Origin: Lachnospiraceae bacterium
GTDB taxonomy: Bacteria > Bacillota > Clostridia > Lachnospirales > Lachnospiraceae
Length of the DNA: 64,000 nt
Assembly (NCBI GenBank): GCA_022768745.1
Contig: JALELK010000107.1
Coordinates: 1 to 64,000, forward strand
Direction: 5' to 3'
Made by a program: the position numbers and the translations under genes. Shown in pieces: positions 61,847 through 64,000 of this stretch. Every line of letters begins with the position of its first letter. The first letter of the stretch is position 1. The notes beneath the pieces are model-generated. The model was not told the origin of the DNA. It ran no database searches and was given only the letters and a program-made list of their open reading frames with translations.

Positions 61847-63445
61847 ATGGAGCAGGTAAATGGTTTTTACAGGATTGCTTGGAGAGAAAAAAACGCACTG
61901 TGTTATATTTTCGCACCGAAGGAGGGCGGAAAGCCGGTTCTTTATAAAGATGTGTCAAATTTGTTGTCCCGCCATGGAATAGAGGGCTACAAAGAGTATG
62001 ATTTACATCAGGCAATTCAGTCAGGAAAAGACTGTGTTGTGGATTTGGGACAGGGAAGTGGTATTGAATTCAGTGAATCTATGGATGTTTTTGTTTCCTT
62101 GGACAAAATGAAAGTTACCTGCAAATTTACACCGGGATCAGAGAAGGGTTCGTTTTTGACGAAGCAGGATATTGTGGCTGACTTAAACGGTCGAGGAATT
62201 AAATATGGTATTTCGGAAGAGGCAATTGATGCGTTCCTCTCCCATCATATATACAATACGGATTATGTTTTCGCAGAGGGCATGGCACCCCGTCATGGAA
62301 AAGATGCCACTATTGAGTATTTTTTTAATACCAATCCTTCCCTGAAGCCAAAGCATAATGAGGATGGTTCGGTGGATTATCATACCTTGAATACCATTTG
62401 TCCCGTGCAGAAGGGACAGAAAATTGCAGTCCTTCACCCTATGGATCCGGGAGAAGTGGGGTGTGATGTTTTCGGCAAAAGGATTACGCCAAGAACTGTA
62501 AAAAATAAAAAACTGGAATATGGCTTAAATATCTCTATCTCTGAAGATAAGACAGAGCTATTTTCTGATGTTACGGGACATGTCTCTTTGACTAACGGAA
62601 AAGTATTTGTGTCTGACGTATATGAGGTTCCGGCAGATGTGGATGCCTCTACTGGGGATATCAATTATTCCGGAAGTGTACATATCCGAGGTAGTGTACG
62701 AGGTGGATTTACTGTTGTGGCGGAACAGAATATTGTGGTTGAGGGAAGCGTGGAAGATGCTTTGCTTCAAGCCGGAGGGGATATCATCGTGATGCATGGC
62801 ATTCAGGGGATGCAAAGAGGTGTCCTGGATGCCGGTGGCAATGTTGTGGCAAAGTATATCGAAAATGCGAAAGTTTTCGCCGGAGGATATGTTGAAACCG
62901 GATCTATTATCTATAGCGAGGTGGGAGCCGGTGAAGATGTGGTCGTGGCAGAACGAAAAGGCTTTATCAATGGCGGAATTATTCGTGCCGGCGGAAAAGT
63001 GAAGGCAAACAGTATAGGTTCTTCTATGGGGTCAAAGACTACGGTTGAGGTGGGGATGTCCCCGGAAAAGAAGGAACGATATAATATTTTGCAAAAGGAA
63101 TTGGAGCAGAATAAATCGGAATTAGAAAAAATTAAGCCGGTAATTTTAAAGTACAATCAGATTATGACCGCTGGACAAAAATTGGATGCCAAAAATCAGA
63201 TGTACTTTAAGCAGTTGGTGGAGCGGGCTAAGGAATTAAATGCTCAGGATGACGAGGCAAGGAGTGAGTTTGCCACATTACAGCAGGAGATGCTAGCCGG
63301 CAAACATGCCAAGGTTATTGTCCAGAGGGATATTTACCCGGGAACGGTGGTTTCGATTTCAGACCTCAGCATTGTGGTGAAAGAAAAAAGGTCATTCTGC
63401 ACTATAGAAAGAAAAAATGGAGAGATTGTTTTTGCCAATCAATAG
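61847..63445 (+). CDS. FapA/DUF342 family protein
   Basis: A 532-residue protein of the DUF342, or flagellar assembly protein A, family. The centre is a parallel beta-helix (GSVHIRGSVRGGFTVVAEQN, VLDAGGNVVAKYIENAKVFA) followed by a coiled coil (YNILQKELEQNKSELEKIK). Members affect polar growth, sporulation or motility in various species; function here open. ATG at 61847 after GGGGG is preferred to the in-frame TTG at 61832. Confidence 0.85.
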   Translation: MEQVNGFYRIAWREKNALCYIFAPKEGGKPVLYKDVSNLLSRHGIEGYKEYDLHQAIQSGKDCVVDLGQGSGIEFSESMDVFVSLDKMKVTCKFTPGSEKGSFLTKQDIVADLNGRGIKYGISEEAIDAFLSHHIYNTDYVFAEGMAPRHGKDATIEYFFNTNPSLKPKHNEDGSVDYHTLNTICPVQKGQKIAVLHPMDPGEVGCDVFGKRITPRTVKNKKLEYGLNISISEDKTELFSDVTGHVSLTNGKVFVSDVYEVPADVDASTGDINYSGSVHIRGSVRGGFTVVAEQNIVVEGSVEDALLQAGGDIIVMHGIQGMQRGVLDAGGNVVAKYIENAKVFAGGYVETGSIIYSEVGAGEDVVVAERKGFINGGIIRAGGKVKANSIGSSMGSKTTVEVGMSPEKKERYNILQKELEQNKSELEKIKPVILKYNQIMTAGQKLDAKNQMYFKQLVERAKELNAQDDEARSEFATLQQEMLAGKHAKVIVQRDIYPGTVVSISDLSIVVKEKRSFCTIERKNGEIVFANQ

Positions 63446-63457
63446 AGGGGGTAGAAG

Positions 63458-63787
63458 ATGTCGATTCGTCCAGTAGATTTTAACGGTATGATACAGAACA
63501 CCCAGGAGGTGTCAAATACAAAGGCCCAGGAAGATAATAAACCACTGGTTCACCAGCACAATATTCAGACTATGGTTGTGAAGGAAGAGCAACAGATGAG
63601 TTCTACTGTTCAGGATATGGAACAGGCACAACATCATGAATATGACTATTCGGATGGTGAAGGTGATGGTAAAGGATATCAGGGCAATCAGGGAAGAAAG
63701 AAGAAAAACGTGGGTAAGAATGCAAATGAAGGAGACGGTTCTGTGGTAATCAAAAACAGTCGGCCTTCCTTTGATATCAAAATATAA
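63458..63787 (+). CDS. Hydrophilic 109-residue protein of the fla/che operon
   Basis: A small protein of unknown family. It opens MSIRPVDFNGMIQNTQEVSN, has Gln/His-rich middle (MEQAQHHEYDYSD), a Gly/Lys-rich stretch (YQGNQGRKKKNVGKN) and ends SRPSFDIKI. No membrane span or enzyme motif. GAGGGGG before the ATG and short gaps on both sides point to expression with the operon. Confidence 0.7.
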   Translation: MSIRPVDFNGMIQNTQEVSNTKAQEDNKPLVHQHNIQTMVVKEEQQMSSTVQDMEQAQHHEYDYSDGEGDGKGYQGNQGRKKKNVGKNANEGDGSVVIKNSRPSFDIKI

Positions 63788-63798
63788 GGAGATTGGTT

Positions 63799-64000
63799 AT
63801 GACAGCGCTACAGGTTGCTTTATTAGTAGTTGGTCTTGTTTGTTTAGTGGGCAGTTTTTTCGTTTCCGAGAAACTGTCTTCTTCTGATTTAGAAGAGATG
63901 AAAAAAATGAGTCAGCAGGAAATAAAGATTATTTTAGAATCGGAATTAAATCAGGCGTCTTCGGATATTGAGGACAAGCTTCGGGACAAGTTAGAAGAAA
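63799..64000 (+). CDS. DUF6115-like membrane coiled-coil protein (3' end outside window)
   Basis: The first 67 codons are present. An N-terminal span (LQVALLVVGLVCLVGSFFV) is followed by a charged helical stretch (LEEMKKMSQQEIKIILESE). This fits proteins I recall as DUF6115, found after the sigma-D gene. In Bacillus subtilis that place holds swrB, also a one-span coiled-coil protein, so a comparable role is possible. AAGGAG before the ATG. Confidence 0.7.
   Translation, partial: MTALQVALLVVGLVCLVGSFFVSEKLSSSDLEEMKKMSQQEIKIILESELNQASSDIEDKLRDKLEE

Overview
The window reads as chromosome from a motile, spore-forming-lineage member of the Lachnospiraceae (Clostridia). This rests on Firmicutes-type ribosome binding sites (GGAGG) and sigma-A promoters, cotJABC, a sigma-K-like factor, codY, an undivided fla/che gene order with CheC, CheD and FliY, and several proteins of families that I know mainly from Lachnospiraceae (DUF5717, DUF5662, DUF6115). 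The species cannot be fixed from the sequence alone. Coding density is high: no gap without a gene exceeds 300 bases. I saw no tRNA, rRNA, CRISPR array, insertion sequence or prophage gene.

Layout. (a) 1-6.5 kb: a LUD-domain protein, divergent from two tandem G3E/CobW-type GTPases (one very His-rich, one fused to a YcgQ/DUF1980-like domain), then an NfnAB/GltA-type electron-transfer pair, a bidirectional terminator, and a convergent CobD/HisC-like aminotransferase. (b) 6.5-15.7 kb: a five-gene same-strand cluster without an assigned function. It encodes a 1178-residue solenoid protein (DUF5717 type), an Hsp70-fold protein with degraded ATPase motifs, a TPR-like protein, a membrane coiled-coil protein and a 744-residue protein with a cyclic-nucleotide-binding-like domain. 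It has its own promoter and terminator and is the best candidate here for an undescribed system. (c) 15.7-30.7 kb: cotJABC (minus strand), gltX, a UvrD-type helicase overlapping a convergent DUF1292 gene, a GlgX-like protein that has lost its catalytic residues, DUF5662, trpS, a sigK-like sigma factor, comM, dprA, topA and codY.

(d) 30.8 kb to the window end: the fla/che supercluster. The first unit is flgB-flgC-fliE-fliF-fliG-fliH-fliI-fliJ-motE-like-fliK-flgD-TIGR02530-flgE, closed by a strong hairpin terminator. The second runs motA-motB-fliL-fliM-fliY-cheY-fliO-fliP-fliQ-fliR-flhB-flhA-flhF-flhG-pilZ-cheB-cheA-cheW-cheC-cheD-orf87-sigD-fapA-orf109-DUF6115 and leaves the window inside the last gene. 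Together they supply the rod/hook, basal body, export gate, stator, switch and most of the chemotaxis pathway. CheR, CheV, flagellin and receptors are not in the window. CodY, a repressor of motility in Bacillus subtilis, lies directly upstream of flgB as it does there, and has a near-consensus CodY box in its own promoter region.

Main oddities: the five-gene Hsp70-like cluster; the GlgX-like pseudoenzyme; a CheB whose receiver domain has Glu in place of the phosphoacceptor Asp; the GTPase-DUF1980 fusion; tandem perfect palindromes over the flgB promoter; the flgE/motA break without flbD; and an 85-bp antisense overlap of helicase and DUF1292 genes. Start codons were moved from the longest open frame where a Shine-Dalgarno sequence decided it. 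All family names come from recognising motifs by eye; no search was run.
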